From: Glaciibacter superstes DSM 21135
GTDB taxonomy: Bacteria > Actinomycetota > Actinomycetes > Actinomycetales > Microbacteriaceae
NCBI RefSeq assembly: GCF_000421145.1
Contig: NZ_ATWH01000014.1
Coordinates: 124,001-188,000 of the forward strand
Direction of reading: 5' to 3'
DNA: 64,000 nucleotides
Position 1 is the stretch's first letter. Each line of letters starts with the position of its first letter. Below are positions 8,881 to 17,855 of the stretch, piece by piece. A program made the translations under genes and the position numbers. The notes under the pieces were generated by a model. It was not told the origin of the DNA and ran no database searches. It worked only from the letters and a program-made list of their open reading frames with translations.

Positions 8881-9654
8881 TTAAGGTCGTCGCGCGGTAA
8901 TCAGCCAGACACGGGAGTCGAACCACACCCCTTCGCCAGTGTCATGAGCATCGAGCAACGCCAGCAGCCGGTCATGAGCGCGGGCGCTCACCGCCGCGTC
9001 CAGGTCGGCGACCAGATACTCGACCATCCCTAGACCGACCAGGGCGTCGCGGGCGCTGGCTGCGTCCGGGCCGTAGTAGATCGGCTCGCGTACGTCGGTG
9101 ATCTCGACCGCGGTGAACCCGGCTGTGGTCAGCACGCCGGTCGCGACGGTCGGATCCGCCAGCGAGAACGCACCGCCAGTCAGCCCAGCTGGCATTCTCC
9201 CTTCACCGGCAAGGGTGTGCCGGATCGCCCCGACCCACTCCTGTTGAGCGGCGGCCTGCCACACCAGCTGCACCAGCCGTGCCCCCGGCCGCAATGCCGA
9301 CCCGATGTTGGTGAACGCCGCGGCGGGGTCGGTGAAGAACATCGTGCCGAACCGGCTGATGCCCACGGTGAAATGCTCCGGGGCAAAGGGGTGGGTCTGG
9401 GCGTCGGCACGCTCGAAGGTCACGTTGCGGAGTCCCTCTTTTTCGCTTAGCCGCCGGGCGCGGTCAACCATCGATGCGGATACGTCGACGCCCATCGCGC
9501 TTCCGGAGCTCGCGGACCTGGCCGCCTCCCGCGTGGTCTGTCCGGCGCCGCAGCCGATGTCGAGCACACGATCGTGGGTCGTGACATGGGCGGCCGCTCG
9601 GAGCCTTTCGTTGTAGCGGATCAGCTCGGCGTCGTAGTCGAACACGTCATTCAT
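8881..9654 (-). CDS. Class I SAM-dependent methyltransferase
   Basis: 257 residues starting at ATG 9654. Motif I is VLDIGCGAGQTTREAA at about residue 28, followed by GVDVSASMVDRAR (the acidic residue binding the ribose) and ERADAQTHPF. The post-motif segments GTMFFTDPAAAF and RPGARLVQLVWQ are typical of UbiE/COQ5-like methyltransferases. The longer open frame to 10002 is a shadow of the LLM gene. The start overlaps the end of the LLM oxidoreductase by 8 nt, placing it third in an operon with an alpha/beta hydrolase and that oxidoreductase. Substrate unknown. Confidence 0.88.
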   Translation of the reverse strand: MNDVFDYDAELIRYNERLRAAAHVTTHDRVLDIGCGAGQTTREAARSASSGSAMGVDVSASMVDRARRLSEKEGLRNVTFERADAQTHPFAPEHFTVGISRFGTMFFTDPAAAFTNIGSALRPGARLVQLVWQAAAQQEWVGAIRHTLAGEGRMPAGLTGGAFSLADPTVATGVLTTAGFTAVEITDVREPIYYGPDAASARDALVGLGMVEYLVADLDAAVSARAHDRLLALLDAHDTGEGVWFDSRVWLITARRP

Positions 9655-10471
9655 CGCCCGGACTCGCTGGGCCGTCGCGGAGTACGCCGCGCACGGTGTC
9701 GATCGGTGTACCCGGGGCGATCTCCGGCAGCCACCACGTCGCGCCGGCGTTCGCCCACGGTTCGGGGTCGACGTCGGCCGGCGCACTGGCGGCAATGTCG
9801 TACGAGGCCATCTCGCCGTTCCGTAGTTCGGTGATGGTGGCGACGGCCTCGGCGAGCTGGTCCGGGTGCTCGAGGTTGACCGGGAAGTATCCGTCGAGCC
9901 GCGCGGCTCGACGGATCGGCTTGACGTTGCCCGGGAATCCGGCCGCCCACACCGGAACGCCCGGCCGCTGGACCGGCCGCGGCAGGAATGCGAGGTCGTC
10001 AACCGTGTAGTGCTCGCCGCGATGGTGCACCGGCTCGCCGGACCAGGCCGCCGCCAGGATCTCCAGGGACTCGTCGAGCATCCGCCCGCGAGTACGGTCG
10101 TCGAGCTCCTCGCCGGTCTTGGACAGCTCGCCGCCGAACCGGTCGCTGCCGATGCCGACGCCGAGAGTGAGGCGGCCGCCGCTGAGCTGGTCGAGTGTCG
10201 CGGTCTCCCGCGCGACCTTCGCCGGCCGTCGACGGGCGAGCGTCGACACCATCGGACCGAACCGCAGCCGCTCGGTCGCTGTCGCGATCGCCGTCAGAGT
10301 GATCCAGGGGTCGGCGACCTCTCTCACCGGCGCGCGCCAGTTCAGGTGGTCCCACACGAAACAGCCGTCCCATCCGGCCTCCTCCGCCTCCGCGGCGAGG
10401 CGGGCGACCACGCGCGGGTCGGCGAGGTTGTTGAAGAGCGGCAGCCAGAGTGCGGACCGCAGCCGGTTCAT
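9647..10471 (-). CDS. LLM-class flavin-dependent oxidoreductase
   Basis: 274 residues of the luciferase-like monooxygenase family. The N-terminus (ALWLPLFNNLADPRVVARLA, then EEAGWDGCFVWDHLNW) and the LGVGIGSDRFGGE phosphate-binding region match F420- or FMN-dependent members. The segment GVPVWAAGFPGNVKPIRRAA is the usual barrel strand before the C-terminal half. It sits between an alpha/beta hydrolase (overlap 4 nt) and a methyltransferase (overlap 8 nt), so the three are tightly coupled. Cofactor choice (F420 or FMN) cannot be settled here. Confidence 0.88.
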   Translation of the reverse strand: MNRLRSALWLPLFNNLADPRVVARLAAEAEEAGWDGCFVWDHLNWRAPVREVADPWITLTAIATATERLRFGPMVSTLARRRPAKVARETATLDQLSGGRLTLGVGIGSDRFGGELSKTGEELDDRTRGRMLDESLEILAAAWSGEPVHHRGEHYTVDDLAFLPRPVQRPGVPVWAAGFPGNVKPIRRAARLDGYFPVNLEHPDQLAEAVATITELRNGEMASYDIAASAPADVDPEPWANAGATWWLPEIAPGTPIDTVRGVLRDGPASPGDE

Positions 10472-11340
10472 GGGTGGCCGACGTCGGAGACCGAGAGGAT
10501 CGCTGGGATAGCCGTGTCCCAGAGCTCCGGCGGCGGCATCTGGTGGCCCATGCCGCTGAGCGGGACGAGCCGTGCTCCTGGGATCTCCCGAGCCAGTGCC
10601 TCGCCATGCCCGTACGGGAACAGCGGATCGGCGGTGCCGTGCAGCACCAGTGTGGGCGCGGTGATCTCGCCGAGGCGGGCGCGGATGGACTCGCCGCCGC
10701 CGAGCTGCCAGTGGTTCTGCCCCGACGCGATGGCCGGGCTGCGATCCCAGACGCGGCCGACGATGCGCCGCATCCGCTCCTCGTCGACGGGGATGGTGCC
10801 CGCCAACATGCGCTCGCCGTCGGTGTAGTACGCGATGACCGCCTCGCGGTCGGACCAGTCGGGCGCCCCGCCGCCACCCATCTGCTGCGCGAGGTCCTCG
10901 CTCATCGGCGGAAGGCCGGGCCCGCCCGTACTAGTGGCGATGAGGGACAGGGAGGCGACGCGGTTGGGGTGATTCACGGCCAGCTCCTGGGCGATGCCGC
11001 CGCCCATGGAGATGCCGACGATGTGGGCGGCCGCGATGCCGAGCCCATCGAGCAGGCCGACGGCGTCGTCGTTCAGGGCGTCGAATCCGTACCGCGGGCT
11101 GCCCACCGGGAAGGTCGTGGAGCGACCGGTGTCCCGAGTGTCGTACCGGATGACGTGCCTGCCACCGGCTGCGAGGCGCTCGCAGAACTCGTCGTCCCAC
11201 CAGTCCATCGACGACTCGGCGCCGCTGATGAGCAACAGTGCCGGTGCATCCGGGTCGCCGAAGGTCTGGGCGCAGAGTTCGATGCCATTTGCGTCGAGGA
11301 GCTGCTCGTCCTGTGCTTGATATGAGTGCATATCCAGCAC
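10468..11340 (-). CDS. Alpha/beta hydrolase
   Basis: 290 residues. The nucleophile elbow is GISMGGG, the catalytic acid lies in LHGTADPLFP and the catalytic histidine in SGMGHQMPP. The oxyanion region LLISGAESSMDWWDDEF precedes a cap domain. Starts at 11340 or 11331 are both possible. It is the first gene of a hydrolase, LLM oxidoreductase and methyltransferase operon, divergent from a LysR regulator. The combination looks like a small catabolic or resistance pathway; substrate unknown. Confidence 0.88.
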   Translation of the reverse strand: MLDMHSYQAQDEQLLDANGIELCAQTFGDPDAPALLLISGAESSMDWWDDEFCERLAAGGRHVIRYDTRDTGRSTTFPVGSPRYGFDALNDDAVGLLDGLGIAAAHIVGISMGGGIAQELAVNHPNRVASLSLIATSTGGPGLPPMSEDLAQQMGGGGAPDWSDREAVIAYYTDGERMLAGTIPVDEERMRRIVGRVWDRSPAIASGQNHWQLGGGESIRARLGEITAPTLVLHGTADPLFPYGHGEALAREIPGARLVPLSGMGHQMPPPELWDTAIPAILSVSDVGHP

Positions 11341-11371
11341 ACTAGAACGCGCAGCTCCATCTTGAAAAGCG

Positions 11372-11386
11372 ATGATTGTCGATCAT
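11372..11386. promoter_or_regulatory. LysR-type operator (ATGAT-N5-ATCAT)
   Basis: A perfect interrupted palindrome, ATGATTGTCGATCAT, containing the T-N11-A core expected for LysR regulators. It sits between the divergent alpha/beta hydrolase and the LysR gene. Because it overlaps the upstream in-frame ATG at 11376, it supports placing the LysR start at 11427. Confidence 0.65.
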
Positions 11387-11426
11387 ATCCATCGCCAAAG
11401 CCAATGACTCGCGCTACGCTGGCCGC

Positions 11427-12332
11427 ATGACCGACATCGAGCTGCGCCTCCTGGCCGCGATGAACGCCGTTTCCGAAGAGGGATCATTCGGCCGGGCAGC
11501 AGCGCGTCTCGGGTACACCCAGTCGACGGTTAGCCAACAGATCGCCGCGCTGGAGCGGGCAGTCGGCGGTGCGGTGTTCGATCGGCCGGGTGGCCCCAAG
11601 CCAGTCCGCATTACCCCGCTCGGCTCGGTGGTCCTTGGCGCGGGTCGCGAACTGCTGGCGAATGCGGAGGAATTGTCCGACGCCGTGGACCGTTTCAAGG
11701 CCGGAGACGGTCGGATCGACATCGGCACTTTCCAGAGCGTGTCCAACGTGATCCTGCCGTCGGTCGTGCACCGCCTGCGTGACGAGTTCCCCAACTGCGA
11801 CATCAGGTTGTCCGAGGAGGAGCCGGACCAGCCACAGATCGGCGATCTCGATCTGCTGTTCTACGACGGCCCTATCGACGGCGACGTCGAGCGCGTCAAG
11901 CTTCTTGATGACCCGTACTTGCTGGTAGCGGTCGCGGGCGCCTTCCCCGCGGGTGCGGTGGCGCTGGAGCAGCTCGACAACGAACCGATGGTGGCCTGGC
12001 CGCTCACCTGCGACCAGCCGGGTATGGAGCAGGCGCTTGCACGCGGCGGCGCCCGTCCGCAGGTCGTGTTCCGCACCGCGATCAACGACACGCTGTTGTC
12101 GATGGTGCGAGCCGGCCTGGGATCGGCGGTACTGCCCTGGCTCGCCATTCGTGCCGCCGACGTCCCGTCCGACGGTCTTCTCCGCATTCACGAGCTACGG
12201 CCGTCTGTGCCGCCACGGGAGATTTACCTGCACTGGCGGGCGAGGCGAACCCACTCCCCGCTCGCCCGCCGGGCCATCGAGATCGCGGTCGAAGTCGCGA
12301 CCGAACTTGCGCAGCCACCGGCCAGTTCTTGA
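11427..12332 (+). CDS. LysR-family transcriptional regulator
   Basis: 301 residues. The N-terminal winged helix (DIELRLLAAMNAVSEEGSFG, then RAAARLGYTQSTVSQQIAALE) is followed by an effector domain with SEEEPDQPQIGDLDLLFYDG. ATG 11427 is preferred because the alternative start at 11376 would overlap the palindromic operator at 11372-11386. It is divergent from the hydrolase, LLM oxidoreductase and methyltransferase operon and is its likely regulator. Confidence 0.9.
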   Translation: MTDIELRLLAAMNAVSEEGSFGRAAARLGYTQSTVSQQIAALERAVGGAVFDRPGGPKPVRITPLGSVVLGAGRELLANAEELSDAVDRFKAGDGRIDIGTFQSVSNVILPSVVHRLRDEFPNCDIRLSEEEPDQPQIGDLDLLFYDGPIDGDVERVKLLDDPYLLVAVAGAFPAGAVALEQLDNEPMVAWPLTCDQPGMEQALARGGARPQVVFRTAINDTLLSMVRAGLGSAVLPWLAIRAADVPSDGLLRIHELRPSVPPREIYLHWRARRTHSPLARRAIEIAVEVATELAQPPASS

Positions 12333-13044
12333 TGCATCTCGGTCCCCCCGCAGCTCATCAGAAGCGAGAATCGGATCGACGCCTGTAGGGTGCTGAGGGC
12401 CGAGTGGCGCCTATCTGCTTAGCGTCCCGAGTGTGAACAGCGAGCACAATGTACTATCAGCGACGACGAACGCAACGTCGAGATCGCCGTCGCACACGAG
12501 AGCGGCGAGTTCATCCGCTCGAGTGAATGGATGTCGACAATCGGTTCCGGAGAGTTGCTTCGTGCCCGAACGCATGCAGTTATGTTGACCAGAGCGCAAT
12601 CAGTGTGGAGACCCGGACCCCCGCAACATCCAAATCCCGATTCGCGACCTGTTCGCCGCAGCAAACCAAGTTTGCCGCGGCTGGCTCAGCGCCACCTCAC
12701 GCGGCACCTCCCGGCCTGCCGGGGGAACAGACCTGATCACGACCGACCTGGCGTTCCTGGAAGTCGGTCAATCACGACCCTCAACGGGCGCCCAAGCGAC
12801 TGGATCAGCGAGCGGCGATGACCTCGAGAGGTGCCCGTAAGCCGGACGGCGACCGGGACACTCGAAACTACTCAATCGAGTCACGCTGGCCGTTGAGGTT
12901 GCGTGGGAGCCAGATTCCCGTAAGACCCGCCCGCAAAAATGCCCGGTGAAGGTGCGTCAAACGGACACCCGAAATCGACGGTTTTCGGTGCGGCGTGGGC
13001 CGGGTCGCGAGTCGTGTGGCGATCGGCCAGGCCAGACGTGACTG
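12333..13044. other. 712-nt stretch with no recognisable gene
   Basis: One plus-strand frame is open from 12423 to 12821 but has no family resemblance, and its second half is Arg/Pro-rich as expected of noncoding high-GC sequence. No RNA gene, terminator with a U-tract, or repeat was identified. Confidence 0.5.
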
Positions 13045-13410
13045 CTACGGCGCCTCGAGGGGAAGCTGCAGTTTGAGCGACTCGACGAGGTCTGGCGCGT
13101 GCTTCGTGGTGAGGATCAGGCGGGCGAACTCTTCGTCGACGAGGTCGATCACGACGGCCTGACGCTTGCTCTTGACGGCGAGGAAATCCTTGCCACCGTG
13201 GAACTTCCAGGTGCCGATGGCGACGACGAGCGGCACGAGAGTCCCCGGTGCACGGATGCCGCGGAACCAGATCCAGGGGTCGTCGGTGATGGTCGCGGAC
13301 CGAATGTTCTCCCTCTGCACGATGATGCTGTCGCGGCGAAGCGCGAGCGTCCTCTCGGCGGGCGTGAGATGGACCTCGAGCCGGTCGGGGTGCACGCGCA
13401 GGGATGCCAT
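13045..13410 (-). CDS. Conserved hypothetical protein (PH-like)
   Basis: 121 residues, soluble, with alternating beta strands (LEVHLTPAERTLALRRDSIIV, then IRSATITDDPWIWFRGIRAP) and a final helix (DEEFARLILTTKHAPDLVESL). This strand-rich pattern ending in a helix resembles bacterial pleckstrin-homology-like proteins common in actinomycetes. No catalytic motif is visible. It lies just downstream of the haem cluster on the same strand, about 145 nt from hemL, and may be independent. Confidence 0.7.
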   Translation of the reverse strand: MASLRVHPDRLEVHLTPAERTLALRRDSIIVQRENIRSATITDDPWIWFRGIRAPGTLVPLVVAIGTWKFHGGKDFLAVKSKRQAVVIDLVDEEFARLILTTKHAPDLVESLKLQLPLEAP

Positions 13411-13508
13411 GTGTCTAGTCTGCCCGGTGGATCCGTGAATATGCCTGTGCGAACCTCACGAACCCGTAACTCCTCTGTGTGCGGACGGTCACACCTCCCG
13501 GCCGTCCC

Positions 13509-13570
13509 GGGGTTTCGGCGTGCTCAACCAGCGGAAGAGCGGGGGTTTCGGCAAGCTCAACCGGCGGAAG
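13509..13570. repeat. Two 29-bp repeat copies, one overlapping the hemL 3' end
   Basis: Two near-identical 29-nt copies (13509-13537 and 13542-13570) with core GGTTTCGGCAAGCTCAACC, three mismatches apart. The second copy runs into hemL and supplies its stop codon (TGA on the minus strand at 13557-13559). A related motif, TTCGACAAGCTCAGGACGG, occurs at 27867-27884, which suggests a dispersed intergenic repeat family. Confidence 0.8.
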
Positions 13571-14936
13571 CTGCGGCGCGAGCGGCCGCTGGCAGTGCCT
13601 CGAAGATTCGACCGATCGCGGTCTCGTCGTGGGCGGCCGAGACGAACCATGCCTCGAACACCGACGGCGGCAGCGACACCCCGCCGCGCTGCATCGCATG
13701 GAAGAACGGCGGGTAGCGGAAGGCATCCTGGCGCTGTACCTCGGCGTAGGTTCGCGGTGCCTGCGCTGCCGCTTCTTCCCCGAACACAAAACTGAACAGG
13801 TTGCCGGCACGCTGCACGCGATGCGCGACCCCTTCGGCCTCGAGTGCGGCCGAGACGGCTTCGGAGACGATCACGGCTGTTGCATCCAGGTGTTCGTACA
13901 CGGCCGCATCCGCTGCCTTCAGCGTCGCGATGCCGGCAGCGACGGCGACCGGATTGCCGGAGAGGGTTCCGGCCTGGTAAACCGGCCCAGCCGGAGCCAG
14001 GAAGTCCATAACCTCGGCGCGGCCGCCGAGCGCCGCAACCGGCAGCCCGCCGCCGATGACCTTGCCGAACGTGAACAGGTCTGGGGTGTACTTCGCGACG
14101 TCACCTGGCGCTGCGGCGTCGATTCCCCAGTAGCCGGCAGGGCCGACCCGAAAGCCGGTGAGCACCTCGTCAAGAATCAGAAGCGCACCCTCGGCGTGCA
14201 CCAGGTCGGCCAGCGCGGCGTTGAAACCCGCCTCTGGCGCGACGACACCCATGTTGGCCGCGGCCGCTTCGGTGATGACCGCTGCGATACGTCCAGGATG
14301 CGCGTCGAAAGCGGCCCGCACCGCATCGATGTCGTTGTACGGGAGCACCAGGGTCTGTGCCGCGGTGGCGGCTGTCACTCCGGCGGATCCCGGCATCGCC
14401 AGGGTCGCCAGGCCCGAGCCGGCCTCGGCGAGCAGCCCGTCGGAGTGCCCGTGGTAGTGCCCGGCGAACTTCACGAGCAGGTCGCGCCCTGTGAACCCGC
14501 GGGCCAGGCGGATCGCCGTCATGGTGGCCTCTGTGCCCGTCGAGACGAGACGCAGTTTCTGCACGGCGCTGACGCCGTCGATGCTGACCCGATCGGTGAC
14601 GAGTTCTGCGAGTTCAACCTCTGACGGGGTGGAGGCACCGAACGACAGGCCGAGCGCCGCGGCATCCTGCACCGCCTTCACAACCTCCGGATGCGCGTGG
14701 CCGAGAATCGCAGGACCCCAGGAGCTGACGAGGTCAACGTAGTCGTGTCCGTCAGAATCGGTGACGTATGCACCCTTCGCCGACACCAGGAACAGGGGCG
14801 TGCCGCCAACGGAGCGGAACGCCCGCACCGGGGAGTTCACCCCGCCGGGAATTGCGCGCTTTGCACGCTCGAAGAGCTCGTCGTTGTGGGTCGAGGTGGT
14901 GGTCATCGGATCGGTGGTCATCGGATCGGTGGTCAT
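13557..14936 (-). CDS. hemL: Glutamate-1-semialdehyde 2,1-aminomutase
   Basis: 459 residues. It converts glutamate-1-semialdehyde to 5-aminolevulinate with pyridoxal phosphate. The N-terminal [18 protein letters not shown] and the PLP-lysine region [17 protein letters not shown] (Lys near residue 292) are diagnostic. The start ATG 14936 overlaps the hemB stop by 4 nt. The start is triplicated by a 15-bp tandem repeat, so three in-frame ATGs (14936, 14921, 14906) give [15 protein letters not shown]. The C-terminal codon is supplied by a dispersed repeat copy. It is the last gene of the haem cluster; hemA is not in the window. Confidence 0.96.
   Translation of the reverse strand: MTTDPMTTDPMTTTSTHNDELFERAKRAIPGGVNSPVRAFRSVGGTPLFLVSAKGAYVTDSDGHDYVDLVSSWGPAILGHAHPEVVKAVQDAAALGLSFGASTPSEVELAELVTDRVSIDGVSAVQKLRLVSTGTEATMTAIRLARGFTGRDLLVKFAGHYHGHSDGLLAEAGSGLATLAMPGSAGVTAATAAQTLVLPYNDIDAVRAAFDAHPGRIAAVITEAAAANMGVVAPEAGFNAALADLVHAEGALLILDEVLTGFRVGPAGYWGIDAAAPGDVAKYTPDLFTFGKVIGGGLPVAALGGRAEVMDFLAPAGPVYQAGTLSGNPVAVAAGIATLKAADAAVYEHLDATAVIVSEAVSAALEAEGVAHRVQRAGNLFSFVFGEEAAAQAPRTYAEVQRQDAFRYPPFFHAMQRGGVSLPPSVFEAWFVSAAHDETAIGRIFEALPAAARAAASAG
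14901..14936. repeat. 15-bp tandem repeat at the hemL start
   Basis: Units of GGTCATCGGATCGGT at 14901-14915 and 14916-14930, plus a partial third at 14931-14936. Each carries an in-frame ATG on the minus strand, giving three alternative hemL starts. Confidence 0.9.
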
Positions 14937-15922
14937 CGCGTGCGCTCCTCGTTCAGCCAGGTGGCAAGTTCGACGGCCCAGTAGGTGAGCACGGCGTCGG
15001 CGCCGGCACGACGGATGCTGAGCACAGACTCTTCGACAGCACGTCGACGGTTGATCCAGCCATTGGCTGCGGCCGCCTCGATCATCGCGTACTCCCCTGA
15101 GACCTGATATGCCCAAACGGGAATATCACTGATTGCCGCCACGTCTGAAAGCACGTCGAGGTAGCCTCCTGCGGGTTTCACCATCACGATGTCGGCCCCC
15201 TCATCGATGTCGAGCAGAGCTTCACGCACACCTTCGCGTCGGTTGCCAGGGTCCAACTGGTAGCTGCGTCTGTCGCCTTCGAGCGTCGACTCGACGGCAT
15301 CGCGGAACGGCCCGTAGAACGCCGAGGCGTACTTCGCGGAGTAGGCGAGCACGGCGGTGTCGGCGTGGCCATTTTCATCGAGTACTTCGCGAACGGCGGC
15401 GACCTGGCCGTCCATCATGCCGCTGAGCCCCAGCAACTGGGAGCCGGCCGCGGCATGGGCCAGTGCCATGTCACGGTATCGCTCGAGCGTGGCGTCGTTG
15501 TCAACGCGGCCGGAGGCATCGAGAACCCCGCAGTGGCCGTGGTCTGTGAACTCGTCGAGACACAGGTCGGTCTGCACCACCAGGTCGGCGCCTACTTCGG
15601 CGACGATGGCGCTGGTGGCGACATTGAGGATGCCGTTCGGATCTGTCGCGCCGGTGCCGGTCGCATCGCGCACAGCAGGCACTCCGAACAGCATGACGCC
15701 GCCGATTCCTGCTGCTGCGGCATCCGTCACTGCTCGTCTTGCACTGTCGATCGAGTGCTGCACGACACCCGGCATCGACCGGATGGGGAGCGGCTCGCTG
15801 GTGCCTTCACGCACGAACAGCGGAAGCACGAGGTCGGCTGGATGCAGGCGGGTTTCGCCGGCCAGGCGTCGGAGCGCGGGGGTGGAGCGCAGCCGACGGG
15901 GCCGAATGACGGGATTCTTCAC
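14933..15922 (-). CDS. hemB: Delta-aminolevulinic acid dehydratase (porphobilinogen synthase)
   Basis: 329 residues. It condenses two 5-aminolevulinate molecules into porphobilinogen. The two Schiff-base lysines are in [17 protein letters not shown] (near residue 196) and [12 protein letters not shown] (near 248). The region [17 protein letters not shown] belongs to the metal-site loop; its Cys-poor and Asp-rich character suggests a Mg-type rather than the Zn-type enzyme. It overlaps hemL by 4 nt and is separated from hemD by 137 nt holding a strong inverted repeat. Confidence 0.96.
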   Translation of the reverse strand: MKNPVIRPRRLRSTPALRRLAGETRLHPADLVLPLFVREGTSEPLPIRSMPGVVQHSIDSARRAVTDAAAAGIGGVMLFGVPAVRDATGTGATDPNGILNVATSAIVAEVGADLVVQTDLCLDEFTDHGHCGVLDASGRVDNDATLERYRDMALAHAAAGSQLLGLSGMMDGQVAAVREVLDENGHADTAVLAYSAKYASAFYGPFRDAVESTLEGDRRSYQLDPGNRREGVREALLDIDEGADIVMVKPAGGYLDVLSDVAAISDIPVWAYQVSGEYAMIEAAAANGWINRRRAVEESVLSIRRAGADAVLTYWAVELATWLNEERTR

Positions 15923-15977
15923 CCGTTCAGCCTACGTGGCCCGCCTGAGCGCCCGGTCGTGGCACCCGATCTTGCCT

Positions 15978-16022
15978 TGGGCACCCGAAATTGTGGGTGC
16001 CCAGTGTATTTTCGGGTGCCCA
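15978..16022. repeat. Nested inverted repeat between hemD and hemB
   Basis: The outer arms GGGCACCCGAAA (about 15979-15990) and TTTCGGGTGCCC (about 16010-16021) are exact reverse complements. The loop contains another GGGTGCCC, which could pair with the left arm instead, so two alternative hairpins are possible. A further related copy, GGCACCCGA, starts at 15961. It may work as a terminator/attenuator or as a protein-binding site; no U-tract follows. Confidence 0.7.
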
Positions 16023-16059
16023 GCCCTGATTTCACGACATTCCCTCTGCGCGACGAGGG

Positions 16060-16839
16060 TCAGCGGGCCAGGGCGACCTTCACCAGGGCGTCGATGAGCG
16101 ACTCCGCACTGCGCTCGTCTGCCACCACGTCGACCCGCAGGCCGACGGCGCGGGCATCCTTTGCGGTGCGCGGCCCGATGCAGACCACCAGCGCGCACTC
16201 TGGCAGTGGTCCGAATTGCTCCTGCACCTGCGCTGCGACACTCCCAGACGTCACCAGGATCGCCTGCACCAGGCCGGCCGCGACATCCGCCACCACCTTC
16301 TCGGCGACCGGAACCCCGACGGTGCGATACGCCACCACAGACGACACCTGGTGCCCGATGCGCTTGAGGCCTTCGGTGAGCAGCGGCTTGGCGATCTCGG
16401 AACGGAGCGTCAGCACCCGCAACGGAATCTCGCCGTGCGTCGCTGCTTCCCACTCGGCGAGGAGTCCCCGGGCGGAATTGTCTTCAGACGGAACGATGTC
16501 GACGTGGTAGCCGGCGGCGAGTAGCGCGGCCGCGGTCGTCTCCCCCACCGCGGCGATGCGCGTGCCATCCGCGACCTGCGCCTGGTGCGATACCAGCACG
16601 TCGACGGTGGTCGCACTGGTCACCGTCATCCAGTCGAACTCGCCAGCGGCGAGACGGGTAAGGGCAGAATCGAGCCCTTCAGCGTCGTCTGTCGGTGCGA
16701 AGTTGATCATCGGCGCGACGACCGGCTGCGCACCTTTCGCCCTCAGCTTCGCGGCGACCTGGTCGCCCCACGGGCCGCCCCGCGGCACCAGCACGCGCCA
16801 GCCGGCCAGGGGCTTCACCTGCACGGGCCCGGTGTTCAT
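16060..16839 (-). CDS. hemD: Uroporphyrinogen-III synthase
   Basis: 259 residues, two alternating Rossmann-like lobes with the typical weak conservation: LAGWRVLVPRGGPWGDQVAAKL at the N-terminus, TSATTVDVLVSHQ, AVGETTAAALLAAGY, then VTSGSVAAQVQEQ and CIGPRTAKDARAVGLRVDVVA. It cyclises hydroxymethylbilane to uroporphyrinogen III. Identity is secured by position: the ATG overlaps the hemC stop by 4 nt. The 3' end is followed by the inverted repeat before hemB. Confidence 0.92.
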   Translation of the reverse strand: MNTGPVQVKPLAGWRVLVPRGGPWGDQVAAKLRAKGAQPVVAPMINFAPTDDAEGLDSALTRLAAGEFDWMTVTSATTVDVLVSHQAQVADGTRIAAVGETTAAALLAAGYHVDIVPSEDNSARGLLAEWEAATHGEIPLRVLTLRSEIAKPLLTEGLKRIGHQVSSVVAYRTVGVPVAEKVVADVAAGLVQAILVTSGSVAAQVQEQFGPLPECALVVCIGPRTAKDARAVGLRVDVVADERSAESLIDALVKVALAR

Positions 16840-17855
16840 GGGGTGCCCTTCAGCGGTGCCAGTTCGGCAGCGCCGCCGGCGAGCAGCTCGGTCGCCACCC
16901 GCTCCGCAATGTCGTCGGCCGCCTCAACCAGATGCCTGGGCGAGGTCGACTCCGGAGTCGCCGCGTGCGAACTGGTGAGCTTCCGCGTGCCATCCGGGCT
17001 GTAGACCGTGGCGGTCAGGAAGATCAGGCCGTCATCGACCGTGGCGGTAGCCCCGATCGGAGCAGAGCAGCCGGCATCGAGGCGGGCGAGCACGCCGCGT
17101 TCTGCGGAGGTGACACCCTGGGTCGTGCCGTGGTTGATGGCGGCGAGTGCCCTGGCGACTGGGCTGTCGAGTTTGCCGCCCCGCACCTCGATGGCGAGCG
17201 CGCCCTGACCGGGGGCGGTCGGCCAGTCAGACAGGTCGAGGAATTCGGTCGCAACCTCGTCGAGCCGGCCAAGGCGACCCAGCCCGGCAGCGGCCAGGAT
17301 GACCGCGTCGAGATCGCCGTCTGCCACGCGGCCAAGTCGGGTGTCGACGTTGCCACGGATGTCGACAATCTCAAGATCCGGGCGCCGCGAACGCAGCTGG
17401 GCGATGCGGCGGGGAGAGCCGGTGCCAACGCGGGAGCCGGCGGGGAGGGTCTCGAGGGTGAGTCCGTCGCGGGCGCAGAGCACGTCGCGCGCATCCGCTC
17501 GTTTCGGCGTCGCACCGATGACGAGGCCGGGGTGTTCGCCGGTCGGCAGGTCTTTCATCGAGTGCACGATGAGGTCGCAGTCGCCGGCGAGCAGGGACTC
17601 TCGCAGCGCGTTGGCGAAGACGCCGGTGCCGCCGATCGTCGACAGAGACTCACGCGAGGTGTCGCCGTGCGTCGTGATGGGCACGATTTCGATCTCGACA
17701 CCGGCGGAGGCACCGATGCGATTGGCAACGGTCGTGGTCTGGGCCATCGCGAGGGCGCTGCCCCGCGTGCCGACCCTGATGGCGGTCGCCGCGGCGGCTG
17801 AGTTCATCGACGCGCCTCCGGCGGCTGAGTTCATCGACGCGCCTCCGGCGCTCAT
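16836..17855 (-). CDS. hemC: Hydroxymethylbilane synthase (porphobilinogen deaminase)
   Basis: 339 residues. It polymerises four porphobilinogens on a dipyrromethane cofactor held by the Cys in LDAGCSAPIG (near residue 262). Other family signatures are RVGTRGSALAMAQ, SMKDLPTG and GTGSPRRIAQL. The start at 17855 overlaps the hemH stop by 4 nt; the longer frame is a shadow. The first codons contain a 27-bp tandem duplication, giving MSAGGAS-MNSAAGGAS-MNSAA and two further possible starts. Confidence 0.96.
   Translation of the reverse strand: MSAGGASMNSAAGGASMNSAAAATAIRVGTRGSALAMAQTTTVANRIGASAGVEIEIVPITTHGDTSRESLSTIGGTGVFANALRESLLAGDCDLIVHSMKDLPTGEHPGLVIGATPKRADARDVLCARDGLTLETLPAGSRVGTGSPRRIAQLRSRRPDLEIVDIRGNVDTRLGRVADGDLDAVILAAAGLGRLGRLDEVATEFLDLSDWPTAPGQGALAIEVRGGKLDSPVARALAAINHGTTQGVTSAERGVLARLDAGCSAPIGATATVDDGLIFLTATVYSPDGTRKLTSSHAATPESTSPRHLVEAADDIAERVATELLAGGAAELAPLKGTP
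17794..17847. repeat. 27-bp perfect tandem duplication at the hemC start
   Basis: Two identical 27-nt units (17794-17820 and 17821-17847), core GAGTTCATCGACGCGCC. Nine codons are duplicated in frame, each copy with an ATG, just inside hemC. Confidence 0.93.

Noticed and set aside
9655..10002. N-terminal extension of the methyltransferase frame
   Set aside because: It lies wholly within the LLM gene on the same strand in another frame and has shadow composition; ATG 9654 fits the family start.
12423..12821. Open plus-strand frame with ISDDERNVEIAVAHESGEFI
   Set aside because: No supported start or ribosome-binding site, and the second half is Arg/Pro-rich noncoding-like sequence; no family recognised.
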